This document shows positions 46,246-55,372 of a stretch of DNA of 64,000 bases, piece after piece; position 1 is the first letter of the stretch, and each line of letters opens with the position of its first letter. Source of the DNA: UBA6136 sp044351045 (GTDB taxonomy: Bacteria; Pseudomonadota; Gammaproteobacteria; Methylococcales; Methylococcaceae); the NCBI GenBank assembly GCA_044351045.1, contig JBILGM010000009.1:1-64000 (forward strand). The letters are read 5' to 3'. The position numbers and the translations under genes were made by a program. A model generated the notes under the pieces. That model was given only the letters and a program-made list of their open reading frames with translations. It was not told the DNA's origin and searched no databases.

Positions 46246-47673
46246 ATGAAACGCACTCATTTCGGGGCTTTAAGCCTGCTGTTAACTGCCGGCATCATGC
46301 CGAATGCAGCACATGCCCACGGCTACGTCAGCAATCCACCCTCGCGTAACATCCTCTGCAAGCAAGGCGTTAATCTGGGTTGCGGAGCTATCCAGTACGA
46401 ACCTCAAAGCCTGGAGGGCTTATCAGGTTTCCCCAGCGGCGGCCCGGTCGATGGAAGAATAGCCAGTGCCGGCCTTGCCGGGTTCAGCCCGCTCGACGAG
46501 CAGACCAGTACACGCTGGAACCGTCAGGTGCTGCAATCCGGGCCACAGACCTTCACCTGGACCTTCACCGCCAACCATGTCGCGAAGAACTGGCGTTACT
46601 ACATCACCCAGCCGAACTGGAACCCCAATCAGCCGCTATCACGAGCGGCGTTTGAACTGACCCCGTTCTGCACGGTTGATGGCAAGCTGCAGCGGCCACC
46701 GATGGTCGTCAGCCATAACTGTCAGGTTCCCGCCCGGACCGGTCATCAGATCATTCTGGCCGTCTGGGAAATCGGAGACACGGTAAACAGTTTTTACAAC
46801 CTCATTGATGCCGACTTCAAAGGCGGCGAAGGTGCCCCCCTACCCAGCTGGGAGATCAAAGGCCAGATCAATCCGACGATGGATCTGAGCGCGCAAGATA
46901 GCGTACGCACCCGCGTATTTGATCAACAAGGCGAACGCCAGGATCTCGCCACCGTCCTGACGGTAGCAGATAGCAACGCAGGACAGGCCAATACCTGGGC
47001 CTTCAACCTCGCCACCCAGGTCAACCGCGAACAGCCGCTGCTCAAAGCAGGGCAGAAGCTGGCGACCGGGGAGATTTCACCGGTGCCCGGCCTGAATCAG
47101 ATCCATGCAAAAACCGGCAGCGGCATCGATCGGGTTGAAATCCAGATCGTCAAGGCCACCCCTGTGGTGACGCCCACCTTGCAAATCAGCGGCTTGGCAC
47201 CGGCCTATCCGATCACCGCCGGAGCGGTCACCCTGGCAGTGAACGTCGATGCCAATGCGCCCATGGATGTCACCGCCACGCTCTATGATGCCAATCAACG
47301 GGTCGTGGGATTATCCTCGGCGGCGGTTCCCGCCCACGTGTCTACCCCGATCACCCTTGGCATATCCCCAGCCACGGCGGGCAATTATCAATGGGTGATC
47401 ATCGGCAAAGTGACGAGCACCGGGGCGGTGCTGCAAAAAACCTACCCTGTTGTCTTTACGGCACCCCAATCTGCCGCCACCCATGACTACGTCTTTCCGC
47501 AAAACCTCAGCCAATACAAAGCCGGCACCCGTGTTCTTCAGCCGCGCGATGGCCGTGTTTATGAATGCAAGCCGTGGCCTTATAGCGGTTACTGCCAGCA
47601 GTGGTCGGCAGGCTCCAACCAGTTTGAACCGGGCATCGGTTCCGCCTGGTCAAGCGCCTGGTTGGTCCGCTAA
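46246..47673 (+). CDS. AA10 lytic polysaccharide monooxygenase, GbpA-like
   Basis: 475 residues from ATG 46246 (the frame runs on upstream without a better start). The signal peptide ends AHA, leaving His25 as the mature N-terminal residue (HGYVSNPPSR). The histidine brace is completed by His111 (FTANHVAKNW). After the AA10 domain (to about 190) comes a GbpA-2-like Ig module (about 200-310), a further sandwich, and a C-terminal aromatic-rich module (FPQNLSQYKAGTRVLQPRDG ... PYSGYCQQWS) like CBM5/12 or CBM73. It should oxidise chitin or cellulose with copper. GbpA relatives also act as colonisation factors. Confidence 0.9.
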   Translation: MKRTHFGALSLLLTAGIMPNAAHAHGYVSNPPSRNILCKQGVNLGCGAIQYEPQSLEGLSGFPSGGPVDGRIASAGLAGFSPLDEQTSTRWNRQVLQSGPQTFTWTFTANHVAKNWRYYITQPNWNPNQPLSRAAFELTPFCTVDGKLQRPPMVVSHNCQVPARTGHQIILAVWEIGDTVNSFYNLIDADFKGGEGAPLPSWEIKGQINPTMDLSAQDSVRTRVFDQQGERQDLATVLTVADSNAGQANTWAFNLATQVNREQPLLKAGQKLATGEISPVPGLNQIHAKTGSGIDRVEIQIVKATPVVTPTLQISGLAPAYPITAGAVTLAVNVDANAPMDVTATLYDANQRVVGLSSAAVPAHVSTPITLGISPATAGNYQWVIIGKVTSTGAVLQKTYPVVFTAPQSAATHDYVFPQNLSQYKAGTRVLQPRDGRVYECKPWPYSGYCQQWSAGSNQFEPGIGSAWSSAWLVR

Positions 47674-48104
47674 GCCGCAGGGTTTGAATCCCGGCCCAAC
47701 AACGACGGTTGGTCGCGGTCGAAGAACGTTCCTCAGATGAACTCGGGGGTGAGCAAACCGATCACCCCCGTCTCGTGACATCCGCCCCCCCTTTGGGGGG
47801 GGGCATTCAGCAGTTCGGCCCCCCTCCCTTAGGGGGTTAGTCAGTGCTTCCGCCAGATGGGCGGCGCTTATTCACCCTGACCCTGGCTCTTTGGCGAAGC
47901 CGCCATGCCCAGGGACCGCTAAATCCAGGTAGGCGCGCAGCGTAAACCCAGCATGTTCAGCCACTGGCAGCCAGTCAATCTGGGTACGACGCGGTATGGC
48001 AAGGCAAACAGGGGACACAGCCGTGTAGCTGGGTGAGACCAATCGCTTCTGGCCCGACCTGGGGGCTGATTAAGGGGACCGCAGCGTTAAGAAACCACGC
48101 CGCT
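47674..48104 (+). other. Intergenic region with GC-rich hairpins
   Basis: About 430 bases. A perfect 9-bp stem with 9-base loop (CGGGGGTGA / TCACCCCCG, 47744-47770) is followed by CCCCCC-TTT-GGGGGG (about 47787-47805) and a third C/G hairpin near 47820-47838. They are not followed by a T run, so they are not textbook Rho-independent terminators, though they may stop or stabilise the LPMO transcript. No gene seen. Confidence 0.4.
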
Positions 48105-49466
48105 CTAGACGCGCGCACTAGCATTCAAACCCGAAAGGTAGGCACCATGCGCTGTACCAATATACTTCTTATTGGTGTGCTCACCCGCAAAGATTAGTTT
48201 TGAATTAATGGGTTGCGCAAGCGTGTCACAATCTTTAGGCGTAGATCCTATCCCGATAAAAGAGTAGGACCCAAAACTAAATGGATTCTTGCCCCAGCGA
48301 GTAATCTTATATCCCAGTGGATCAGGTACAGAAGCCCCGTACATTGCCCTGAGAACGGTCATGGCACTGTTTATTGTTTGCGCATCAGAATAGGCCTCAA
48401 GGGTGGAAGCAAAAGAAGCCGCATTAAATCCAAGAAGAATCGGTTGATTAGTCATGCGCTGAAAATCGTACCACTCAGCCCACCTCCCCTGCTCTAGACC
48501 AATATATCCAAGCAACTGCTCCTGACCATCCCAGAATCTATACGGGAAACGAAGGTAGGTCTTGTTAAGCAAACCCATTCCAAGCCTGCTTATAGCCCCA
48601 CTGAACCGTGAGGGAAGGACTGGAGTGAACTTTATGGCCCCAGCCTTCAACACCCCAAGGGGAACCGTTACAATGACCTTCTTCGCAGAAAAGGTACCAT
48701 TATTTGTTTTTATTTTGACGTTGCTGCCAGAGTAATCTATCTCTTGAACCACGGTGGAGAGTCGTACATCTACGCCGCTGGCAAGAAAGTCTGTTATCTG
48801 GCTGTATCCTTGCTGTATTATCACGTCATTACCAGAAAATTCTGAGTCTTGATCCCAGTATTTTAATGACATCCGACTGACATCAGCGGCGTAATTATGC
48901 TCAATATCAGTATTGATAGAATAATTAATAGCGCGCTGATCAAACGGTGTATAAGTCCTTGCTGAAAGAATCCCGTTGATGGCGGCACCCAGCGATTTAT
49001 CTGTTCTTGATTGCCTCTGGTCTTTGCTGATCCCTGCCAGCAAACTGTTGTAATTGGCATCTACCAGGCGGTCTTCGGCCTCTGTTATCGCTCGACCATC
49101 ATAATCATAGCGCTGAATGGCATCGTAGTTGGTCGGAAAAGTCGATAAATTGAGGGAGTTCGCGATGGCTGAAAGTGGGTTATTTCTTGTTCCATGAATC
49201 CATGAAGCACCTAAATCAAGCGGCAGGCCAAGAGAACGATCGGTTAGCGTTCTACCGCCAATGCTGCTCTGCGCCTCTAATACAATGACCCCTCTGCCCT
49301 TTGCGGCTAAATCTTTGGCAGCGGCCAGACCCGACATGCCAGCGCCAATAATCACAACATCAGAACTCATCGGGACACCGCTTGCCCGGGCGAGCCGAAG
49401 CCACCCCAGCCCCGCTGTTGAGGTCAGCGCTAATTTTATAAAAGTCCTTCTGCTGTTGATTGTCAT
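48105..49466 (-). CDS. Tat-exported flavin amine oxidase
   Basis: 453 residues. Twin-arginine signal (NSRRTFIKLALTSTAGLG), then the FAD dinucleotide motif VVIIGAGMSGLAAAKDL, the GGRTLTDRS region, DLGASWIHG, and the C-terminal FAD-binding FAGEHTNKKYIGTAHGAYLSG. This is the polyamine/monoamine oxidase family, here periplasmic. Substrate unknown; a polyamine or amine is likely, and a polyamine importer is also in the window, but distance argues against a direct link. The gene is clearly AT-richer than its neighbours and may be transferred. Confidence 0.85.
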   Translation of the reverse strand: MTINSRRTFIKLALTSTAGLGWLRLARASGVPMSSDVVIIGAGMSGLAAAKDLAAKGRGVIVLEAQSSIGGRTLTDRSLGLPLDLGASWIHGTRNNPLSAIANSLNLSTFPTNYDAIQRYDYDGRAITEAEDRLVDANYNSLLAGISKDQRQSRTDKSLGAAINGILSARTYTPFDQRAINYSINTDIEHNYAADVSRMSLKYWDQDSEFSGNDVIIQQGYSQITDFLASGVDVRLSTVVQEIDYSGSNVKIKTNNGTFSAKKVIVTVPLGVLKAGAIKFTPVLPSRFSGAISRLGMGLLNKTYLRFPYRFWDGQEQLLGYIGLEQGRWAEWYDFQRMTNQPILLGFNAASFASTLEAYSDAQTINSAMTVLRAMYGASVPDPLGYKITRWGKNPFSFGSYSFIGIGSTPKDCDTLAQPINSKLIFAGEHTNKKYIGTAHGAYLSGLNASARV

Positions 49467-49742
49467 GACAATTGACCTCTAGCGGTTACCACGATGCCCG
49501 GTAAAGAGCTTATAACAGGGCGCGCCCAAAAAACCAATGAAAGCACCTGGATCGTGTAGGGTGTTGCAGGGGGTTTTTGAGCACGCCAATAGATTAAATC
49601 GTCACGCTGTAGCCCGGGGGCGCATGGCTGACGTTCAGTGCTTAAACGGTCGCCATTGCTGAATGGACTCCCATCAGCGGCTTGCCTGGCCCTTGGGTGC
49701 CCCATGCTAGACTGAAATTCCAAGTCAATCCCGCACTGAATC

Positions 49743-50516
49743 ATGGCCACCCCGAAGCTCTACAACGCCTTACCGTCTTACTATTCAATGATCGCCCGCC
49801 TTGCGCTGGCCGTTGCGGGAATTGATTACACCTCGCGGCTGATGGACATCCATCGGCGGCGCGAACAACTATCGCCCGCGTACGGGGCCATCAATCCCCA
49901 CATGACGGTGCCTGCCCTGGTGACAGAGACCGGCATTCTCGACGATAGCCGCGAGATTCTGAAATGGGCCGTCCGCGAGCGACCGGAGGTCTTTGTTGAG
50001 GGTGATGGCAGCGAACCATCTTTTCTGGATGCCCATTATGCTTTTTCCATAGAAGGCCTGACTTTTGGAACGGCGATGCTGCGCTGGCCCATTCTGCAAT
50101 GGGTCTTGCCAAGGCTGCTCCGCAAAGCATGTATCGCGTTACGACGTGAGCAGGCGGCTCATCCCGAACTGAGCGAGGCTTTCGCCAACAAAATTGCCCA
50201 AAACGAGGCGCGCATAGGCTTCTTTACCGAGGGTTCACTCAAGGACAAGGTTGCAGCGCTCAGGGTTACTGCAACGCATCTCATCGCGCAGGTTCCGGTC
50301 CCCAGCGGCACCTATCTTTATGGAGACAAGCCGAGCGCGGCCGATGTGGTTCTCGCTGTTTTTTTGGCCCGTCTCAAAATGATCGGCGCAGGGGCCCTGG
50401 TCGCGCATCGTCCAGACCTCATCGCCTGGTTTGATCGGTTCTCGGCAACGCCGGGCTACCAGTCCGCTGATGTCTGGACCGTCTTTTCACTTAAAAGACT
50501 GCTGACCCACCGCTGA
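49743..50516 (+). CDS. Glutathione S-transferase family protein
   Basis: 257 residues. N-terminal thioredoxin-like domain (YNALPSYYSMIARLALAVAG, then NPHMTVPALVTETGILDDSR with the conserved cis-Pro and a DDSREIL glutathione-binding loop), and a helical C-terminal domain (about 95-250). The C-terminal half is longer than classical GSTs. Substrate cannot be read. A Tat amine oxidase lies divergently 276 bases away, and a divergent LysR gene follows downstream on the other strand. Confidence 0.85.
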   Translation: MATPKLYNALPSYYSMIARLALAVAGIDYTSRLMDIHRRREQLSPAYGAINPHMTVPALVTETGILDDSREILKWAVRERPEVFVEGDGSEPSFLDAHYAFSIEGLTFGTAMLRWPILQWVLPRLLRKACIALRREQAAHPELSEAFANKIAQNEARIGFFTEGSLKDKVAALRVTATHLIAQVPVPSGTYLYGDKPSAADVVLAVFLARLKMIGAGALVAHRPDLIAWFDRFSATPGYQSADVWTVFSLKRLLTHR

Positions 50517-50605
50517 ACGTACTTGTGCAGGCGCAAGGTGTCCGGCATCGGCCATCCTCAGCGAAAGTGATGACTTGATAGCGTGCCCCCCACTGAATCA
50601 CTTAA

Positions 50606-50684
50606 GGGAACCTCAAGAACTGCACTTCGACAAGGCTCTCCTGAGCGCAGCCGAAGGGCATGAATGGATAATTTTAGAGGTTCC
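50606..50684. repeat. Dispersed palindromic-ended repeat, copy 1
   Basis: 79 bases with inverted ends GGGAACCTC (50606-50614) and GAGGTTCC (50677-50684) enclosing a core ACTTCGACAAGGCTCTCCTG ... GAATGGATAATTTTA. It touches the stop codon of the lysR gene. Same family as copies at 51771, 57364 and 59178. Confidence 0.75.
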
Positions 50685-50685
50685 A

Positions 50686-51621
50686 TTAATACACCGGAGC
50701 GGCTTTTTTAACCGCAGGAATGAGCGCTGCAATTTGTTCGCGGAGCCAGAGATGCGTGGGGTCCGGCTCCATCGAGCGATGCCAGATCAGGTAAGCTTCG
50801 GCAATGGCACCCGGCACATCCAGGGGAAGAATCTGCAGCGCCAACCGGTCCCCAAAGCACTGGGCCATGCGCCGGGTGGTCACCGCCAACAGCTCCGAGC
50901 TGTTCACCACCAGCGGGAGCGTAATGGCATTCGGCACCTGCAAGGTGACTCTGGCCTCGTACACATCCAGAAAATCAATAAACTCAGGGATAGAGCGTTC
51001 AGGCGCAAACTGACTGACAGCCACAAACTCCTCCGCCAGAAGGTCCTGCACCCGTGAGGTCGCCTGTATCCGCGGATGATCCTCCCGGGCAATGACCACA
51101 AACTCCGTCCGCGCCAACAGCCGTTGATCCAGCATGACATCGTTGAAACGCTGATGATGGACAGCGACATCGAGCGTTTGGCTAGCCAACAGCTTCGGTA
51201 TCTCCGCAAAGGGATCCACCCCCCGGATCGCCAGCCTCACCCCGGGCGCCTGCTGGCGCAAGCGCTGGTACAACGGAATCCCCCATAGCACGCCGCCGCC
51301 ATAACCCATGGTGGCCGTAAACAGACGCTGGCTCGTGGCCGGATCAAAACTGTCCGGGTTGATCAGGCTAGTACGGATGGTTTTTAACGCCTGGTGGATG
51401 TGCCGATAAAAATCATGGCCACGACTCGTCGGCGTTGTCAGCCCCGAGAGACTGGTTTCAAACAGATCGTCCTTCAACGTAGCCCGTAACCGTGCCAACG
51501 ACGCACTCACCGCCGGCTGGCTCATCCCCAAGCGGCGGGCCGCCGACGCCTGACTCCGCTCCTCATAGACGGCCTCGTAAACCGTCATCAGGTTGAGATC
51601 AATGCCTCTCAAGTTTTTCAT
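50686..51621 (-). CDS. LysR-family transcriptional regulator
   Basis: 311 residues from ATG 51621 (the frame is open to 51684). N-terminal winged helix: LNLMTVYEAVYEERSQASAA, SQPAVSASLARLR. The effector domain follows with the usual two lobes and the pattern LDVAVHHQRFNDVMLDQRLL. It resembles the NodD/LeuO-like branch of LysR regulators. No divergent operon sits beside its start. Instead it is bracketed by two copies of a short repeat (50606 and 51771), so it may be a mobile or recombining cassette. Confidence 0.88.
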   Translation of the reverse strand: MKNLRGIDLNLMTVYEAVYEERSQASAARRLGMSQPAVSASLARLRATLKDDLFETSLSGLTTPTSRGHDFYRHIHQALKTIRTSLINPDSFDPATSQRLFTATMGYGGGVLWGIPLYQRLRQQAPGVRLAIRGVDPFAEIPKLLASQTLDVAVHHQRFNDVMLDQRLLARTEFVVIAREDHPRIQATSRVQDLLAEEFVAVSQFAPERSIPEFIDFLDVYEARVTLQVPNAITLPLVVNSSELLAVTTRRMAQCFGDRLALQILPLDVPGAIAEAYLIWHRSMEPDPTHLWLREQIAALIPAVKKAAPVY

Positions 51622-51770
51622 CGTCGGAATCAGCGCAAGGGATGTCGTGATGAGGTGGATGGGTTGCGTGGGATAACCTGGCAATGTCCGCGGGTGATTG
51701 CAGGCGAGGGTGCATCGACGTCAACACCCCCCTGGGACGGCTCGCACAGAGCAGCTACGACCCGTTTTTA

Positions 51771-51821
51771 GGGAACCTCTAATGGCACTTCGATATGAAA
51801 GGATAATTTTTAGAGTGTCCC
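51771..51821. repeat. Dispersed palindromic-ended repeat, copy 2
   Basis: 51 bases, from GGGAACCTCTAA (51771) through GGCACTTCGATATGAAAGGA to TTTTTAGAGTGTCCC (ends 51821). The left end is perfect; the right end has two changes. The core is shorter than in copy 1, lacking the GGCTCTCCTGAGCGCAGCCG arm. Confidence 0.7.
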
Positions 51822-52020
51822 TTTATACAAGCCACGGTGCCACGTGATCAATGGTTTCGGCCCCGTTTGCCAACCCGGGACGCCAGGCACCTGCAGCACC
51901 GGGGCCGGGCTATTTGTCCGGGTTATGCCCCCCTTACAAAAAAGCGATTGGACTATGAAGTCGAGATGAAAGACCATTACCACCGAACCAATAGGCTGAA
52001 GGTTGTTTGCGTTATTGCCC

Positions 52021-52043
52021 CCGCCATCATGACTTGATGGCGG
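52021..52043 (+). terminator. Hairpin before a large secreted gene
   Basis: Perfect 9-bp stem CCGCCATCA / TGATGGCGG with a 5-base loop (52030-52034), followed by ATTTTACTTT, just before the ribosome site (TTGGAG) of the gene at 52064. It could be a Rho-independent terminator of an upstream transcript or an attenuator. Sequence alone does not decide. Confidence 0.5.
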
Positions 52044-52063
52044 ATTTTACTTTGGAGTTCTCG

Positions 52064-54265
52064 ATGAAACGTCTAACCCAATTCGTCCTCGCCTTGGTGA
52101 TGATGATCCAAGGCATGCAGATGGCGGTAGCCGGCGTCGCCCAAGCCGCGACCCCAAAACCCAGCCCCAAGGACCAGTTTGCCATTGCCAAGTACATCAA
52201 TTCAGTCATCTTGGCGGTGGGTTACGACAAGGCGGCGGCCTTGTTTGCCCAAGCCCAAATCAAGGGCTCAGCGACCCGTCCCCGGCTCGCTAAGGTTCTC
52301 CCTGTGGGTACGGCAGGTGGCCTTGTCAGTGCCCAATGGACACCGGTCGCGGATGCCAGTGAAGCGGAGAAAGGCTTAAAGGCCGGAACCGGGATGATAG
52401 TGTCATCGGAATCCTCGAAGCTGACCAAGAAACAACGGGCAGCACTGGCGACGACGCCCAAATTGCTGGCTAAGCTTTTCCCCGGGAGCGAGGATGGAGT
52501 CATCCCGGCGGGAATCCAAAACCGAGTGACCTATCAGGCGGGTGAGACGCTCAACCTTGCCGGAAGGGTCGCGCCCAGCGTCCGCCCGCGGGCCACCATC
52601 GTGATTGAAAGCGCCCAGACACTGTCTGACGGCACGCTCGGCCCCTGGGTCACCCTTTACACCCTGGTGCCCGATCAGCGTGGCCGATTCTCACAGGACA
52701 TGGTGGTGAATAAGGGTCCACAGTCCGTGCGGGCCCGGCTTGAGGTGACACCAAAAAATCCCCAAGCCGTGATGACCACGGCGGGGACCGGCATGATCAG
52801 CACCCCCGTGTCCACCAGCGATATGCCGTTCAACACCTTCGGCATCACGACCCCCCCGTGGCAGGTTGCCAACAACCAGGGGTTTGACAACAACGGCAAC
52901 TACTACGCTTCGGACTATTCAGGGGGGAGCACTTCTGACCCGGTCGATGGCACGCCCATCGTCTGGCAGGGCATTACCTTCCCGATCGGCCCGGTGCCCA
53001 CCTCCGACAAACAGGTCGGCGGGAAGGACGGCCCGAAGAACGTCGTCCATGCCGCCAAGCAGACGATCACCATGCCGTCCGGCAGTTTCGATTGGCTTTA
53101 CCTGGCCGGCGCCGGGGCCAATGGCAACCAGCTGAATCAAGCCTTCACACTGAATTTCACCGATGGCACCACCGAAACCTGGACCCAATCTTTCACCGAT
53201 TGGACCAATAGCGGTAACTCCGCCAAACCCCAACCGGTTGCCGGGGAATCGGTGATCCGGGAACAGAGTTATCGCATCAACCAGTTGGGCAATAATGTAG
53301 TCGCCTCGACCTACACCTATGGGTATACCCACCACCTTCCCAAGGGCAAGACACTCGCGAGCCTCACACTGCCGAATAACAACAACCTGGGCATCCTCAG
53401 TGTCGTCGCCGCGACGGAACCGCCAATCGACGGCGCCAAAGTAAAATCGTACGTACTGACGCAAACCAACCTGACAGGCACAGACCTGGTGACCCTGAAG
53501 ATCAGCAACCAGCAGTCCGACCCGCTGACCTTTTCGGTGGCCAATTGGCCCGTGGATGGCTGCAACCCGACTACCTCTACCTGTACTTATTCCAGTGCCC
53601 AGTTGACCGTGAACAAGGGCCAGAGCAAAACGGTGACCTATGTAGCGCCGAGTAGCTGGAACAATATGGGATTCAGCGTACAGAAGGCCGGCGATGTGTG
53701 CGTGGGCCCCAATTGCTCCACCTACATCCCGGACTGGAGTGCCGGGGTCAACGGGACCTCCTGTAGCACACTGAACCCGACACCCGGCCAGACCATGGCC
53801 GCGGGGCAGACCTGGACTGTTACCGTGCAAAGCCAATTTACGGGATACAACGGCTTCCTGGATGGACCCGGCATGCCTGCTTCGCAAAACTCAAAAAAGT
53901 ACCCCAACGGGTGCGTATTTGCGATGAACACCGCGTTCCAGAACTGGTTAGCCGGCCAGCCAGGCTGGGCGAAATGGCTCGAAGGTATTGTTGGCGCGAT
54001 CGCATTGATAGGCATCTCCTTCTTAACGTTAGGTTTACCGGAAGACGTCGGCGCAGCGCTCGCCGCTGAAGCGGCGGAGGGTGCGGCAGAGGCTGGGGTC
54101 GATGATTCTATAGCGGCGGCTGCGGAGGACGCTGGCTGGGAAGGTGGTTGGAATGATGGGGAATGGGAGGGAAGAGTTAGAGAGTGGGAGGGAGAAGGTC
54201 AGGGTTGGAGGGGGGGAGATTACGGTGTCAGAACTGTGGCACTAGAGAACATTTTCCTCCTTTAA
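52064..54265 (+). CDS. Large secreted multi-domain protein, odd C-terminus
   Basis: 733 residues. Signal peptide about 1-28. A central beta-rich module (about 256-450, with GNQLNQAFTLNFTDGTTETW and TYGYTHHLPKGKTLASLTLP) resembles C-terminal modules I associate with secreted bacterial hydrolases such as S53 proteases. Another Cys-rich module (about 465-550) has VDGCNPTTSTCTYSS. A strong membrane-like segment (LEGIVGAIALIGISFLTLGL, about 643-662) is followed by an Ala/Glu helix and a strange Trp-Gly-Glu-Arg tail (EWEGRVREWEGEGQG), encoded by an almost pure-purine tract at 54150-54223. Function unknown; a helper or anchored effector could fit. Confidence 0.6.
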   Translation: MKRLTQFVLALVMMIQGMQMAVAGVAQAATPKPSPKDQFAIAKYINSVILAVGYDKAAALFAQAQIKGSATRPRLAKVLPVGTAGGLVSAQWTPVADASEAEKGLKAGTGMIVSSESSKLTKKQRAALATTPKLLAKLFPGSEDGVIPAGIQNRVTYQAGETLNLAGRVAPSVRPRATIVIESAQTLSDGTLGPWVTLYTLVPDQRGRFSQDMVVNKGPQSVRARLEVTPKNPQAVMTTAGTGMISTPVSTSDMPFNTFGITTPPWQVANNQGFDNNGNYYASDYSGGSTSDPVDGTPIVWQGITFPIGPVPTSDKQVGGKDGPKNVVHAAKQTITMPSGSFDWLYLAGAGANGNQLNQAFTLNFTDGTTETWTQSFTDWTNSGNSAKPQPVAGESVIREQSYRINQLGNNVVASTYTYGYTHHLPKGKTLASLTLPNNNNLGILSVVAATEPPIDGAKVKSYVLTQTNLTGTDLVTLKISNQQSDPLTFSVANWPVDGCNPTTSTCTYSSAQLTVNKGQSKTVTYVAPSSWNNMGFSVQKAGDVCVGPNCSTYIPDWSAGVNGTSCSTLNPTPGQTMAAGQTWTVTVQSQFTGYNGFLDGPGMPASQNSKKYPNGCVFAMNTAFQNWLAGQPGWAKWLEGIVGAIALIGISFLTLGLPEDVGAALAAEAAEGAAEAGVDDSIAAAAEDAGWEGGWNDGEWEGRVREWEGEGQGWRGGDYGVRTVALENIFLL

Positions 54266-54322
54266 TTGCACCACTCGTCCATGGAGTGACCACCGATTAA
54301 TTCTGGTTGCCCTAAGGTAACC

Positions 54323-54350
54323 AACCCCCGGTAAATCCGGGGGTTTTTAT
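54323..54350 (+). terminator. Rho-independent terminator
   Basis: Stem AACCCCCGG (54323-54331) and CCGGGGGTT (54337-54345) with a 5-base loop, followed by TTTTAT. It lies about 60 bases after the stop of the large secreted gene and is the clearest terminator in the window. Confidence 0.85.
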
Positions 54351-54427
54351 TGGTGCGATCGACTGGCGCTGTCCTGACCAAGTGAGGGTCACTTGCAGGT
54401 GCCCCCCGGCACATGCCGTAAAGGGAA

Positions 54428-54557
54428 GCCCGCAGGATGCGGTGCGGTCACGAACCGCTGATGTATGCCCTGCCTTAACCAAGGGTATTGGATCGGAGGA
54501 GTAAACCACGAAACATGCGATTCGTTCCCGCTAATCACACCCTACGGGCTAAATCCA
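54428..54557. repeat. Direct repeat A flanking a Tat-protein gene
   Basis: Starts GCCCGCAGGATGCGGTGCGG and ends near CACACCCTACGGGCT, so its own ends are inversely related (AGGATG / CATCC-like). It shares the order GATGCGGTG, GTCACGAACCGC, GGTATTG, AAACCACGAA, TGCGAT and TCACA with repeat B at 55373-55508. Gene 54612-55328 lies between the two. Confidence 0.7.
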
Positions 54558-54611
54558 GTACGTCGAGCATGCCGAAGATCATTCCACTCACACCCTAAAG
54601 GAGGATACGTC

Positions 54612-55328
54612 ATGACAAGTCAAATAAATGATGATGAAGTTGATCAGGGGAGTAATTCAGATAAACCTGACTTGGAAGGTTCAGAACGGAGAGGCTTCTT
54701 GAAAGGGGTCGTGTCTACGGCGGCGTTGATACCATTACTGGGGGTAGAGCGTGTTCATGCTGACATGGTTGAGACCGCCTCAACCGCTAAACTCCCCTCG
54801 TTTTTGGGGCCTGGCACGCTTCTGAAAGTCTTGACGGCATCTGGCGTCCGCGCCGGATCGCTTACGAATCCCGGTGGCAACGTACCTGTAACCACGTCGC
54901 GTCAGGCTTTTGCTATGAACGACGCATACGCGGACCCCGGATACTGGTTCTTTTTTTATGAAAGCCCCGATCTGGTCGCCGCCGCACGCATTTTTACGAC
55001 CCGTACAAGTGGTAAAAAAGTGGCCATCTCGTTGCTGGGTCACAGGACCAAGACCGGACCTGAGCTCATCAGCAGTATGGGGACACAGGTTTTTGAGCGA
55101 TCAGGGCCTCTTTATCGCTGCCAGCTTCGTGCAGAGAACTATTTTTCGCAAAAAGCAGAGGTACTGAGCACGGATCAGCATTCAAGCCCTTACTTCATAT
55201 CTACCCAAAAACTCGCCAGGGTTAAAACAAACACCCTTGATCCAGACTCCAAGGCGCGCATCAATGCCGCCATCAGTAAAACTGCAATTCAGTTGGGCTT
55301 TCCGGCAGATAAGGTCTACTTTGTGTAA
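54612..55328 (+). CDS. Tat-signal protein of unknown function
   Basis: 238 residues from ATG 54612, with a strong AAAGGAGG site 8 bases upstream. A 27-residue acidic leader precedes the twin-arginine motif (SERRGFLKGVVSTAALIPLL). The mature part has a GPGTLLKVLTASGVRAGSL start, a FFFYES aromatic patch and a Gly/Ser-rich region; no known family. No metal-binding motif visible. It is bracketed by two similar 130-bp repeats, so it is likely a cassette inserted as a unit. Confidence 0.65.
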   Translation: MTSQINDDEVDQGSNSDKPDLEGSERRGFLKGVVSTAALIPLLGVERVHADMVETASTAKLPSFLGPGTLLKVLTASGVRAGSLTNPGGNVPVTTSRQAFAMNDAYADPGYWFFFYESPDLVAAARIFTTRTSGKKVAISLLGHRTKTGPELISSMGTQVFERSGPLYRCQLRAENYFSQKAEVLSTDQHSSPYFISTQKLARVKTNTLDPDSKARINAAISKTAIQLGFPADKVYFV

Positions 55329-55372
55329 GCCGATAACACCCCGGCTAGGGTTCGGAGATCAATGGGAACAGA

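Noticed and set aside
47744..47805. GC-rich hairpins after the LPMO as Rho-independent terminators
   Set aside because: Stems are strong but no T run follows, so they do not meet the usual terminator pattern.
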